Translations under genes and position numbers: made by a program | Shown: in pieces, positions 24,500 to 37,936 of the stretch | How the letters are laid out: every line of letters starts with the position of its first letter | Numbering within the stretch: the stretch's first letter is position 1 | Assembly: GCF_000002075.1 (NCBI RefSeq) | Contig: NW_004797301.1 | Location: 2,065,733 to 2,123,307, forward strand | DNA length: 57,575 bases | Direction: 5' to 3' | Source of the DNA: Aplysia californica | Lineage: Eukaryota > Mollusca > Gastropoda > Aplysiida > Aplysiidae | Notes under the pieces: model-generated | Databases searched by the model: none | Seen by the model: the letters and a program-made list of their open reading frames with translations, nothing else | What the model was told of the DNA's origin: nothing

Positions 24500-25175
24500 G
24501 GTCCACCTAGACACCATGACTACGTAGACCCCAGTTGGGGACTACCTAGACACATGACTACGTAGACCCCAGTTGGGGACTACCTAGACACATGACTACG
24601 TAGACCCCAATTGGGGACTACCTAGACACATGGCTACGTAGACCCCAATTGGGGACTACCTAGACACATGGCTACGTAGACCCCCATTGGGGACTACCTA
24701 GACACATGACTACGTAGACCCCAATTGGGGACTATCTAGACATATGACTACGTAGACCCCAATTGGGGACTACCTAGACACATGGCTACGTAGACCCCCA
24801 TTGGGGACTACCTAGACACATGACTACGTAGACCCCAATTGGGGACTACCTAGACACATGGCTACGTAGACCCCCATTGGGGACTACCTAGACACATGAC
24901 TACGTAGACCCCAATTGGGGACTACCTAGACACATGGCTACGTAGACCCCCATTGGGGACTACCTAGACACATGACTACGTAGACCCCAATTGGGGACTA
25001 CCTAGACACATGACTAGGTAGACACCAATTGGGGACTACCTAGACACATGGCTACGTAGACCCCGATTGGGGGCTACTTAGACACCATGACTACGTAGAC
25101 CCCCATTGAGGACAACCTAGACACCATGTCTACGTAGACCCTAATTGGGGACTGTCTAGACACCATGACTACATA
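24500..25175. repeat. 38-bp satellite array in Polinton copy 2, alternating variants
   Basis: Same unit and similar total length as copy 1, but GGCTACGTAGACCCCCATT units alternate with GACTACGTAGACCCCAATT units, forming a 76-bp higher-order repeat. Confidence 0.93.
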
Positions 25176-25277
25176 TAATATCATTACAACCAAAGATCAG
25201 ATGGATACAGAGTACGGGAACCAGCGTCTGTGGTGTAGCGGTTAAGAGCTTCGCTGTCACATGCAGGAGACCTAGTG

Positions 25278-25530
25278 TTGATTTCCAAGAGGGGAGAAAA
25301 TTGTTATCTAGTATCTCTGCCTTTCTACTGTGATGTTGTATCTCTCTCACTTTTAAGCATAGATTTATCACAGTCTTATCCATCTTTAGTATCTCTATAA
25401 CAGATGCCATGATTCATTGCTATTTCATTTAATTCATTTATAGGTTTTGAATGTGGTATAGGATTATAATTGGAATCGAGTATTTTATGTAGTTTAGTTC
25501 CTGGACTTTGCAAAATTATAACCTGGTAAA
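25278..25530 (-). pseudogene. Phospholipase-A2-like remnant, copy 2
   Basis: Near-identical to the copy 1 remnant at 19,260-19,520. Fossil. Confidence 0.5.
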
Positions 25531-25662
25531 TGTAATTCAAAAGGTAAGTCAGTCCAACCCTTTCAGCTCTTTCGATTTATAAATGTACTTTTCTTTGTTC
25601 CACACAATCATGCCACACGTTCCTGTTATTATTACTCTTCTATTATAAGTAGTATTCTTATA

Positions 25663-25970
25663 AAGAACTCATTTCTGTGTGGATTTTTCTGAAGAAAAAC
25701 GTTGATTAAAGGCACAAAAATGTAAATTTTCAGTTACCACAGGCTCTTAAGTTAAGGAAATAACTAATCTTTGCGGCCATTTTCTCACTAATTTTACCTC
25801 TGAAAACAGGTGACCCCCACCTCTTTCAGTTGCAAGTATCTCGACTTGTATTCAAGATAAATGGATATTTTTTTCATCCAAATAAAGACAAGTGAACATG
25901 CTTTAAGATGATATCATTAACTCTACATGCCCAAAAATTGACGAGATCCTGATTCCACCACGGTGCCTCA
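25663..25970. mobile_element. MITE family 1, left-truncated
   Basis: Right three quarters of the element at 20,028 in tandem unit 2; ends GGTGCCTCA followed by CATTTG. Confidence 0.8.
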
Positions 25971-26095
25971 CATTTGATGTTTCCTGATTGTTTTTAATAT
26001 TGAGCGTCACACGTGGGCTTCATCAAGCACTACCTCATTTGATTTCTTTTCCTTCCACGATACTCTTAGCAGTCTCCTAAGAAACCACATTTCGC

Positions 26096-26375
26096 TCAAT
26101 TAACGCCTGATGCATGTTTGTATTTTTCCTTATTTTCTTGATAGTGTTTCTGTTTCATTGGGTTTTTTTCGCATTCTTTACATTTATGTCGGTATCCATA
26201 GCACTTACATGGCCAAAATTGAGTCGATAGTGCCGTGAAACACATACTCAATAATTTTTTTTTACAAAAGTCTGTATCCATCAACACATGTTTTCATTTT
26301 TCTGAACAACACAAAATCTCTGCATTCATAACAATATCTGCATATTTTTGTGTTCATTTCTAAAGGTTCATTTTC
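26096..26375 (-). pseudogene. Cys-rich zinc-binding remnant, copy 2
   Basis: Copy of the remnant at 20,560-20,860 in tandem unit 2. Fossil. Confidence 0.45.
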
Positions 26376-26610
26376 CACAACTCATTTTTTATAGGAATCA
26401 TTTTGATTAGGTCAAAATCCAATGATAATATTTCCTCATCTGCAAAATCCATCTCTTCAGGTCACACTTTCAATTTTTTGTGGTGCTGTACATCCGAGGT
26501 GGCACAACTTCGTTGGCCTTGAACCCCAGCTACCGCATTTCTTACTTTTCACACTCTTTATCCATTCTAGTTTCAGGTCTAGGGATTATATAATAAAGCG
26601 ATGTTTAGAT

Positions 26611-26797
26611 CTGTCCCCGTGGTTTTATGCACCCCGCATAATTTAGCAAAATTGGATTATTTTTTTTTAGCATAATTCTAATTATTTTCCTTTATCATTC
26701 TTTGTTAAAATCAACAGAATCGCATAATTTCACATTTTTTGGGTTCAGTTTGCATAATTTCAGAATTTTTCTTGCATAAAACGAACGACGGGGACAG
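26611..26797. mobile_element. MITE family 4 in Polinton copy 2
   Basis: Copy of 21,098-21,287 with TTAGAT on both sides. Confidence 0.9.
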
Positions 26798-27350
26798 TTA
26801 GATTACTTCCTCATTTCGTTCCTCGTGATCTAAACACGCAATATTATATATAATCACTGGGGTGTCAAAATTTACATTAGCTCTTTGACCTTTCTTAGGC
26901 CCAGGTTGTTGATGGTTGACAGGTGTTCTGTTGTGGTTTCCTCCTTTTCTATCAAACATCTATCATCATCCTTATCACTTCTCCTTTTATTTTCCATTCT
27001 ACTCTCTAGTAGTAACACCTCTAACCTTTGGCACTTATTATTTGCGTCGCAAAAGCTGTACTGTAAAACCTTTACTAAAACTAAATTTTCTTGTCAGACG
27101 CAACCCCAGTCAAGTTGGATGATAATGATAAAGTAGAGGGTCCAGCAGTAAGAAAGGGGATACTCGATAAAATAGACAATCCCACGTGGGAATCGAACTT
27201 GTGTCTATCGAGTTCCTCAACAAAGAGCGCATTCATGACAAAATCGACACCAGGTTTTTAAAAGACCATATTGGAGAGAGAGCATAAAGATGGGAACGAA
27301 TTAAAGTAATTGTCACTTTTCACCCTCATTGACACAATCAAGATCATTTG

Positions 27351-27824
27351 TGAGGCGTGCTGGCAAAAATATGAGTTAAGTTCTCGCAATCCACAAATGG
27401 CGATATTGGCCAAAAATTGGCTCATAGGTCAAATTTGTATCATATTTTTCTATTGATGCCACATTCTTTAAGTATAACATAAATAAATAAAATTTAATAT
27501 AAAAATACACAAATAAATAAAAGACAATAAGTCCGAAACAGTAAGAAAAGAGAGAAAAAAAAAAGAAATAAATTAACAATAAAGATAAAGGGGAAAAAAA
27601 CAAAACAAAAAACAAGACAAACAGAGACAAAACAAAATCCCCCCCAAAAAAAGCAACTGCCGCACTCTTAATGATGACACAGGTATTAGCTTCGTGCCAT
27701 CCCTCCACATGCTTTTCATTATTTCATAATTACAAATTTTAAAAACTTCACCTATAAGCTTGATGTATCTATTTCCATCTGGGCTCAAATCCGAGAAGTC
27801 ACTCATTTTTGTCAACACGCTTCA
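27351..27824. mobile_element. MITE family 2 (copy B flank)
   Basis: Counterpart of 670-1,098, more diverged than the rest of the duplication. Confidence 0.75.
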
Positions 27825-28268
27825 CATTTAGTTTTTATGTTGTTTGTTTCACTCTTTAGTAAGGTTTTACGGCGCTCGCAACTGCATAAGGTCATATGAG
27901 CGCCACATTTAGTATAATTTAGGAGGAAGACTGCACCCTATACTTCCTTACACAGAGCTAACCCAGGCCGAGTTGGATGGAAATTATGAATTTAAAAAAA
28001 TTAATAAATAAATAAAAAATAAACCTATGTATAATAAAAAATTTTTTTAAATAAATAAAAAATCCCAACATTTTCCAAACCAAAATCAAACCCTTCTGCG
28101 TTCATCAACGGCGAAGAGCCAAACAGAGGGCATGTCATTCTTGTTTCATCCAATTTTGCCATCTTCAAGTTTTAAGACGCTAAAAATTTCATAGCGTCCT
28201 CTTAACTAACGAACGACAACAATCACCTGGAGATGGCCACAGCACCCTTTCTGCTGACTTGGCCCAGT

Positions 28269-28436
28269 CTGTCCCCGTAGTTTTATGCACCTCGCATAAT
28301 TTAGCAAAATTTTATCATTTTTAGCATTATTTCTGATTATTTTCCTTTATCATTCTTTGTTAAAATTAACAGAATCGCATAATTTCACATTTTTGGGCTT
28401 AGTTTGCATAATTTCACAATTTTTCTTGCATAAAAA
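28269..28436. mobile_element. MITE family 4, right end missing (copy B)
   Basis: Counterpart of 1537-1703. Confidence 0.8.
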
Positions 28437-28722
28437 GATGGGAACAGCTAACACCAACATTTTTTCTCTCTGCCTTCCCAGCTACATACCAGTGGGCGGT
28501 GGTACACTAGCCACTAGTGGGCGATTTGGTCATTTTGGCATCACTGGGAAACTTCCAGCAATATAATCGACAACTTATGAATAGTAACACCAGCACTCTT
28601 TCTCTCTGCCTTCCCAGCTACGTACTAGTGGGCGGTGGTACATGTACTAGCCACGACACGAGTGGGCGATTTGGTCATTTTGGTATCAGTTGGAAACTTC
28701 TAGTAAATGTCGGCTTATGAAA
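28437..28722. repeat. Tandem repeat of about 140 bp (copy B)
   Basis: Counterpart of 1704-1995. Confidence 0.85.
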
Positions 28723-29001
28723 ACACCAACCAATACTCATCTCTCTGTCTCCCCAATACAACTACAAGTTTCTTATATTCATCTCATCTAGGTGTATGTG
28801 CGTGTTTGTGAGTGTTTGCGAGTGAGTGAGTGAGTGTGTGTGTGTGTGCAAGTGAGTGAGTGTGTATTTGTGAGAGTGTGTGTCACACTCCCTCCCTCCG
28901 TATCTCTCTCTCGTCTCACTCTCACCCCCTCTCAAAAACAAATATTATTAAGACACTGACACAACAAAACAAAGACAAAAAGACCTTGTTTAAATGATAC
29001 T

Positions 29002-29007
29002 TTTATT
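29002..29007 (-). promoter_or_regulatory. Polyadenylation signal AATAAA of ACTR5
   Basis: AATAAA on the minus strand, about 190 nt after the stop codon. The 3' UTR between them holds a C tract and no further exon. A spaced GT-rich tract follows downstream, as in many animal poly(A) sites. Confidence 0.65.
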
Positions 29008-29196
29008 GATGAATATATAAACAATGAAACATGATGGCATTTTTGAAAAACAACTATTATTAGAACAATATCATGTAGGCCTACATGTAACCAAAACAAC
29101 AAACATTGTTTTTATCAGCACCACTAGTGTTGGTAACCCCCCCCCCCCCCCAAAAAACACAAAAAAACAAAACAATGTCACTGCAGTTCGAACAAA

Positions 29197-29372
29197 TTAC
29201 GACTTCTGGGCCGCCGGTAGAGGGTTGGGGAAATATTTGTTGGCTGCCACGTGCTCCCTGAGATAACCCTCCCCCATCTCCTCGTAGTCTTTGCGGGTGA
29301 TGGAGCCGGCCGTCAGGAGAGGCGACATGGCAAACTTCCTCGCTCCGTTCCATGCGTCCAGGCTGGGGTTGG
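29197..29372 (-). CDS. ACTR5: ACTR5 terminal coding exon n (copy B)
   Basis: Two bases plus 57 codons and TAA, NPSLDAWNGARKFAMSPLL to NPLPAAQKS. Matches the ARP5 C-terminus (NP-LDAW-GAR, TRKEYEE-G, LREH-A-N). Identical in the duplicate at 2468-2643. Confidence 0.97.
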
Positions 29373-32300
29373 CTGTAGAGATGAATTACGCATATTTGTT
29401 TGTTCGTTTGTTTGTTTTTTTAGTTGTTTTTTTTCTATAAGAGTTTTACAGCACGGACAACACAATAAGGTCGTAAAAGTGTCGAAGAATAGATGTGTTA
29501 CAAGGGAGTAACAAACACAAAAAAGAAGGAGGAGAGATAAGGACGACAGATGTTTGATAGGAAAGAAGGAGCAAACCACACCAGAGACCCTGCCAGCCAC
29601 CCATTTATTTGTTTGTTTGTTTGTTTGATCGAGTAAAGAGAAGAACATCAACATAATAACAGTCATCATTTAGTACTGAGAAAAAGAAAGTACCTATAAA
29701 ATACACCCTCCAGCCACCATATAAATTGAGCAATCTTAAGAAAGTTTGAATGTACAAAAAACCCAACAGATTTGGTTTGAGAAGAGAGCAGCACATCAAC
29801 AAAACAATGGACATTTAGTGCTGGAAAAGAGTAAGACAGACAGAGAGAGAAAACAAGGAAAGAAAATTAGTAAGACTAAGACCTACTAATGGTTGCATCC
29901 AACCACCCATAAGCTGGCAGCTAGCAGTCCCGTGGGTCTAGGAGGTACCGTAGGTGAGTGTACAAGAAGAAAAGAAAAATGAGGCGCAAGGAATAAAAAC
30001 TTGGACAACAAGAAAAAGAAGACACAAAAATGAAAACCAGGTCACAAACAAAATGAAAAAAAAAACCCAACAATATTGAAAGACAGAAAATGAAAACTTT
30101 GAAGAAGAGAAATACAAAAAGAACAAGAGAACAGAAAAAACTAAGACAAAAAAAACACAAAAATTTGTGTGAAAAATAAAGAATTTGTAGACGCAATCTG
30201 CATTTCAACACACAAAGATTATGCCATTCAGAACAAAAAAAATCCCCAAAAAACAACAACCAGAAAACAACCAATCAAAAGCCCCAAACACTCCGAGTAC
30301 GATACTATTCATAACTTTCTTCACAGCCTCCGTCACACCAACCTGCACAGAAGACGTTGTAGGAGCTCTGGAACGGTCTCATCTGTAGCAGCTCCCAGTC
30401 GATCCTGTCCTTGAAGGCTTTCAGGTTGGCACTGCCTCCTGTGAGGAACACATTCTGAGGAAGTGCATAGGAAAATAGTCTGCTGTAGTTGGAAAAAACA
30501 CATTTTTTTCCTCCCTTTTATAAGATACTAGCTGGGCCCCCATTCGATGAAAGGAATGATCAGCGGTGCCTATACGTTCTTATACTAACCGTTCTCTGAC
30601 CATCTAGGCCGGTGCTTTAATATCAACTAAAAGTCATTGGAGTACTTGCTATATTTACACTCTACTGGAATGGGGCAATAAATCTTGAGAGATGCAAAAA
30701 ATTATAAGGTCAAGATCTATCTATACTCTCAAAACAAAACGCGCCTCGCGAAATATCACTTCCGGATTTTCTAAAATTACAGAGACAGAAGCGTCGGCCT
30801 ACAAAAGCGATCGGCAAAATAAAGAAATGTTGCTTTTTTGCAGCAAAACTGTCTCAAAACTGAAAAAACCAAGGGCGCCATGCTCTGGAGAAATTTTAAA
30901 GAATTTTTTGGTGAAAACCGCATGTCGATTGATGCAGCCATTAAAAAGCCTTTTGAATAGCAAAATTCGGCCACCACAAATAGATAATAGAAGAGAAGAT
31001 AGATACATCTTTATTGTCCAGATCCTGGCACATTGGTTTGGTGTTTCACCACGTGTACACACACACACACACACACATACAAACATACGCAAGCTTACAA
31101 TCACATGCATAATATAAAAGAGCAGAACAATATAAACAATAATAATCTTAAGCTAGATACAAACTCAATGTTATTCTGATGCATGCTTTAAGGTCATATG
31201 AATACTTATACAAGATGGTTAAGATGGAAGAATTTTGATGGACGATGGTGAAAATGACCTTTTGTATCTTTCTTTGATACAGATCAAAAGTCTAGGTCTT
31301 TTACTTCTGACTAATGTTTTTATTTGAGGGAACAAGGGATGTTTGTTGTCTACTTTAATCTTTATAGGGGAGTTTGAACATCAGAAGCGTGTAAATTTCA
31401 GTGCAAGTTTGAGAGGCAAATGCCTCAGACAAAATTAATTAGAACATCCATTTCACGTTACACCATTTACACGCATCCAAGTATTTTTATTCAACTTTTA
31501 AACAATCTTTTCCTTTTATCATATTGGCCTGTAACACAATATTAATAAACTCACACAGCACAAGAATTGACTATAATATCCACTTTTGGTTGAAATAGAG
31601 TAATCAATATAGGTAGTGAGATTGTAAACTTCTGTAAATATTTAAGCCGTGGCTCGATTTGGTATCGAGATATGAGACGTTTCTTTTTTGACTACATTAT
31701 TATAGAGATTTCAAAATCATCAAAATTTCACTCGTTTTTCTCGAAACTGAGACAAGTGAATATAGTCACTTCTCGTGCTCAGCCGTCGATATATTGAAGG
31801 TAGTTTTAATACGACATCATGACCATTTATCGAAATAGGCAAGAAGAAAATATACAAAACTAGCCAAACTAAGCCTCATGAAATAAGTCACTACAAAATG
31901 AATGCAGTACTTGCAACCCTCCTCTCAACCTCACGACCCCAGTGCTTTCTTGCCCTATCTCCATTTTTAATAACAGTGAAAACAGTTTTAAAAAACAGGG
32001 AGCTTAAGAAGAAGTCAAATTTTCTATATTAAAAAAAAGGAGATACCACAAGAAAGCACTGTGGTCGCGAGCTATTTTTTAATTTATTTAGTAGAGGTCT
32101 TACGGCGCTCGCAACTGCATAAGGTCACATAAGCGCCAAGGGGTGGATGTCAACAGAGAAGTCTTTACAGGGACTCAGGCTTACTCTGCTCACCTCTCTA
32201 GCTTCAACAACACAAAGTCTGTATCGACATTTACGGCACCCCGGAAATAGCGGGTCACAAGAGTGTGACAAACATACAAAAGAAGTAGAGGAAAATGACA

Positions 32301-35300
32301 ATAGTAAGGATAAGGAAAGAAAAAGCAGCAGTTCCCTGTCGTACATCAGGCACTATTATGAGCATGACATTGTTGAATCAGCCCATTTACAATTCTACAG
32401 TGCATAAGAACGAGAAATGTCTCCCCTTTGGGAATGGCCTAAAAACACGTCAGTCAGTGGCACTGCCCCTGTGTGGAGGGGGGGGGGGGGGGGAGTCACA
32501 AGTTGTGAAACTGATGTTAGGAAACAAACCTGAACTATCCTGTCTTGCTTCTCCGCCTCTAACCTGTTCAACATGAACTCCATCGTCTCTGCCAGACCGG
32601 CCTGATCCAATCCCAGCACCGACGGTTGAAACAAAAGTTCCGGCGCCCTGTTACGACAATAGAACAATAGTAACAACACCATAATATGTGAAGCAACGTG
32701 GAGAAATCAGGAGCTGGTCAAAATAATGAAAACGAAGAAACAGGCATTTTTCGTCAGTTTGGCAATTTTTATCAAATTTTTTGTGTTTTGGTGCAACACC
32801 TTTTATGTTCATCTGAACACATTTCAAAGTGAATTTTACAGAAAAACGTTGATTAAAGGCACAAAATATGTAATTTTTCAGTTTTCAAGGGCTCTCAAGC
32901 TATTGAAGTTACCAAACTTTGGCGGCCATTTTCTCGCTAATTTTACCACTGAAACTAGGTGACCCCCACCTCCTTCAATTGCAAATATCTCGACTTGTAT
33001 TGAAGATAGATGGGCCATTTTTTTTCATTGAAAGCAAGACCCATGAACAAGCTTTAAGATGATACCAAAAGCTCCACTTTCCTAAAAATGACGAGCGCCT
33101 GATCCCACCGCGTCGTGACACATATGAGTTACTTACATTGCATTTTGACAAGTTTACAATATGGGTATTAAATTAAAATAAGTAAAGTAAATTTGAAATA
33201 AGTTACATTTCATTGATCCCCGAGGGGGAAATTTTGAGTTACAATGGCAAACATACATACGTAAACGCATAATTAGAAATTCATACATAACATAAATACA
33301 TACATACATGCATACAAAAATAACAGAATACACATCGCAATACAGAACAATTTCACAAACGTGCCATATAATATATAATACAAATATAATAAAATATAAT
33401 ATAACATAAAATATAATATAATATAATATAACATAATATAATATAATATAGAGTATAGAAATACATACATAACATAAATACATACATACAAAAATAACAG
33501 AATACACATCGCAATACAGAACAATTTCACAAACATGCCATATAATATATAATATAAATATAATAAAATATAATATAACATAAAATATAATATAATAATA
33601 TAATATAATATAATATACTATAATATAATATAATATAATATAATATAATATAATATAATATAGAGTATTTGTGTAACACAAATTCCCACTCAACAAGGAG
33701 TTCTATCCTCGCCCTATTGGATATTTGTTCAAATTTACACAATGAAAACCAGCTAAAATAATGCATTTAATGTATAGCTCAAATTACCACTCAACGGGGA
33801 GCTCTATCCGCTACACAACCTACAAATAAGGACATGTTCCAGCTCTTCAGGGGGGGCGGGGGGGTGTTGTTGTTGAGGAAGAACAGTACCAGTGCAGCTG
33901 CGTTGTGCACTCACTTGATCCTCTTGAAGGGGCGGAAGGACACACACACACAGACACACACACACACACACAATAACTCACCTGATCCTCTCTATGCCTA
34001 GCTGCAGACGATACGACTCAGCCAGGGACAGCTCGCCTGACAGTCCACCCACGTCCATTTCTCTGGTGGAGGAACAAAACAATGCTATGAGGGGAAAGGG
34101 CTCGGTGTGATTCCAAATGATGAAATGGTACAGGTTAACAACACTATCAGGCTGTTTACGAAGCGGCACCTACAAGTATAATGTCCATCTCTGACCTAAT
34201 GGACCGAGCCAAGCCGGAAATTCGTGTAAAGTGCCTTTCCCAAGAACACAATGTCGGACTGAGCTGATGCTTGAACCCCCAATCCCACAGTGCAATGATT
34301 AAGGGTCCGGTGGCCTAACCACTAAGGCTACTGACGCCAGTAACAACGTAATTCCAAATTCACCAAAACTCACTACAAAGAGCAAAAGCCAATCGAAGAG
34401 ATCGGTCAAGTGCAAGATACGTGACAACCTGTTCTCCAAATCAATCAACATCATTGTTATCATTTGCCTTTCTCACACCATGTGTCGGAGAACAGGCCAA
34501 CAACAACAGTAATTGATCGACAGTTAAGGCAAAGGTCATTCCAAATCTCCGAATCAGTCACTAGAAAAGGAAAGAGTCTGCCCAGAAATCAATTTTCAGC
34601 ATTTTCTTCGGCAGTTGGACTTCATGTGTAAATTCTTCTTTAATATCCAAAATCAATGAAACTTCAATCCAAATATCCAGATACCTTCACATCCCCTTCA
34701 TTATCACTACCATCCATATCCTTTTTCACCCGGACAACAAACGTTGTTCTATCTTTTGTTTCTTTGTCTCATATACGAGGAAAAATATTCTCAGTAATGT
34801 CAGGTGAGTGAAATGACACGCAGTAAAAAAGGTTAAACAAAAATTCAATAGGAGGATAAAGTAGGACTGAAATGACACCCTCAAAGCTATTCTATCCAAA
34901 GTTGCAAAAATAACAAAGCTATTCTAGCTATTGAAAACTAAAAAAAAACCCCACAAATCTATTCTAGCTATCAAAAAAAAAAGCTACGCATAAGACAAAA
35001 TTATTCTATCAAAAGTTACAGAAAGCACCATCTCACCTATCTCCACCCCCACCCCCCTCCCCCATGCCTTAACACTTTGCGGTCACTCGGTGCAATAATG
35101 CGCTGGTGTGAAAATTACCCGTTCTGGTCACCAGGCCCGAGAAGTCCGTTGCAGTCACTCTCCTGGCTGGGTGACCAGATGGGGTATTTTGTACTGCTAG
35201 CTGTGTGACTGACTGCAAAGTGTTAAACAATACCACTGTAACAATGAAAGCTCCTGTGGCGTCCTTACTTCTGAAACTCCGGGTCATGAACTTTGAGCAG

Positions 35301-37848
35301 CGTCTCCAGCTCCTCCAGCTTCTCTTCCTCCGCTTCTGAGTCACTGGTGCCGCCATCTTTGTTCTGGACAAGAGCAACAAAAATGAATGAAAAGATAAAT
35401 AAACAAAAAATTAAATAATTAAATCAATAAACGAATAAATTAAATTAATTAATAAAAGATAAAAAAATAAATAAATGAACTATTTAATTAAATAAATTTA
35501 AAAAATGTTTAATGAATAAATAAATAGAGAAATAAATAAACTAATTAATTAATAAAAAAAACAACAAACATACAAATAAGTAAATAAATAAATAATGTAC
35601 ATCAATCTCAATGCACAGATATTAACCCACTTTGTACAATTAGTTTGTTTTGGGTCTTTTCTCACTCTCAGGATGGCTCTGAGTGATAGGCAAGGTTGAA
35701 AGACAGAGATACTTGATATAAGATCTCCTCACTCAGCCTCCTGCATGTGAGGCAAAGTGTCTTCTTGCTACACAAGAGATGTCTGTTAAAATACTGGTCG
35801 CTTTTAAGCACAAGTGGGCGTACCCAGATTTCGGGGGTTTCTAGAAATCTTAACCAACACCAAAAAGGGGCACTGCCCAACCTATAGAAAAAGTTTGGTT
35901 TCATTGGTGGGTATATAATTTGTTTGGTTATACTATAGAGAAAACTCTCCTTGTCTTTTAAAGAAACTGAACAAGGGGCAAAAACTTTACCTTAGATTTT
36001 CTCAAAACAGCATTTTTCATTATAACCCCCTTGTGCTTAAAAGCGACCAATTAAACTGAAAGATTTTATCACACCGATAGCCATAGGTGTTATGACACGC
36101 TGGAATTAGGCGTTCATCAATTCTTGGGCATATGGAGTAATTGATATCACATTAAAACTTGTTCATTTGCCTGTCTTTGGAAGAAAAAGTACCCATCCAT
36201 CTTGAATAGAAATCGAGATATTTGCGACTGAAAGATGTGGGGTAGCCTGGTTTCAGAGACTGAAAATTTACAATTTTTGTTCCTTTAATCAACATTTTTT
36301 AAAGTAAAATTCACTCAGAATTATTTTATATATGAACATAAAAGGTGTAAAGCCAAATTCGATAAAATGTGCCAAACTGGTAGAAAAATTCCTGCATCTT
36401 CGATTTCATTATTTTGATGAGCGCCTGATTTCTCAAATATATGTCAAGATGCAGTGGAATCGGGCACTCGTCAGTTTTTTGGCCTATGGAGTTACTGGTT
36501 TAATCTTAAAGCTTGTTGATTTGTCCTTCTTTCTGTGAAAATTTTACTCATTTATCTTGAATAGAAGTCGAGATATTTCGGATTTACGGAAGGGGGGGGG
36601 GGGGGGGGGTAACCTGTTTTCTGAGGTAAAATTAGCGAGAAACAGGCTGCCAAAGTATGGCAACTTCTATAGCTTGAGAGTCCTTGAAAACTCAAAATTT
36701 GTATATTTTGAACCATTGATCAACATTTTTCAGCAAAATTCTCATGGTAATGTATTTTTATATTGACACAAAATGTATTGAGCCAAAAAACAAAAATTTG
36801 ACAAAAATGGTCAAACTGGAGGAAAAATGCCTGTTTCTTCAATTTCATTATTTTGACCAGCGCCTGATTTCACGATGCCTCTCATATATTGTTTAGGGAA
36901 ACAGCAGGAGGAAAGATACAAAAATAACAGAGGAACAAGACTTTACTTTTACTTTTCTGATTCAGTGGCCATCTCGGTTCTAGCCCTTAGGCCTGTCGAT
37001 ATGGCAAAAAATTTACAGGTTTTTATCAGCTGTGTTTTGTCGCTGTACAAAGTATTTCTGATATTTGGGGAGGCAGGTAGGTAGGTGCTATGCAGGTCGT
37101 TAAGTGCAGGACAGGTAAAGAGGTGGTGTGATACTGTTTCATCTTGGTAGTCACACAACGGGCAGTCAGGTGGGGTATCCTTGTGGATCCTATTTAGGTA
37201 GGAATTCAGAGGGATGTGCTGTGTTCACAGGCAAAAGATAGGGAGTTGACAGAGGAACAAGAAAGGTACAGACTTATCTACATCTCAGCAAAACTGTTAT
37301 GATTTCTGAATCTGGTCATTTAATTTGGAAAAAAGTCAGACATGAATTTTCAATGCAAACGACACTCAATCAGTTCAGTTTTTTTTTTGCTTTTGTACTC
37401 ACAATTTCCTTATATACATCCCAGTCGGCGTCATTTTGTCCAAAGTTGTCTCCCTTCTTCGATGGCTCTGTCGATAGATCATTGACGAAAAGAATAACTT
37501 GATGAAATTACACTCTTCTTACAACAGAAACCAGACATTGTCAGCAAAAAGTCAATTGTCTTCATAATGTTTTATCTTTAGTAGAAGTTTTTTACTACAA
37601 CTACTTGCATAGGGCATAATATACATGCCGAAGACTAGAGGTGCTGCTAGAGAGTAACACACTTGTACAAAGAAAAGGAGATGAAATAAAGATGATAGAT
37701 TATAGATTTTTGACAGGAAAGAAGGGGAAACCCACACAAGAGCATCTGCCAACCACCCATGCCTTCAAAATAGTGAGCACAAAAACTAGGAATGCATATG
37801 AGGGTGTCTGGGTAAGTTTTGTGGGATAGTATTTACTCAGGGACGTAC

Positions 37849-37936
<88 letters not shown>

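Larger units (their letters stand above)
26798..37890. repeat. Segmental duplication, copy B block
   Basis: Same content and order as 35-10,548. Right limit is a shorter (GA)n that runs into (GACA)n at 37,890. This block is continuous with ACTR5 exon h at 40.8 kb, so it is the ancestral position on the right side. Confidence 0.95.
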
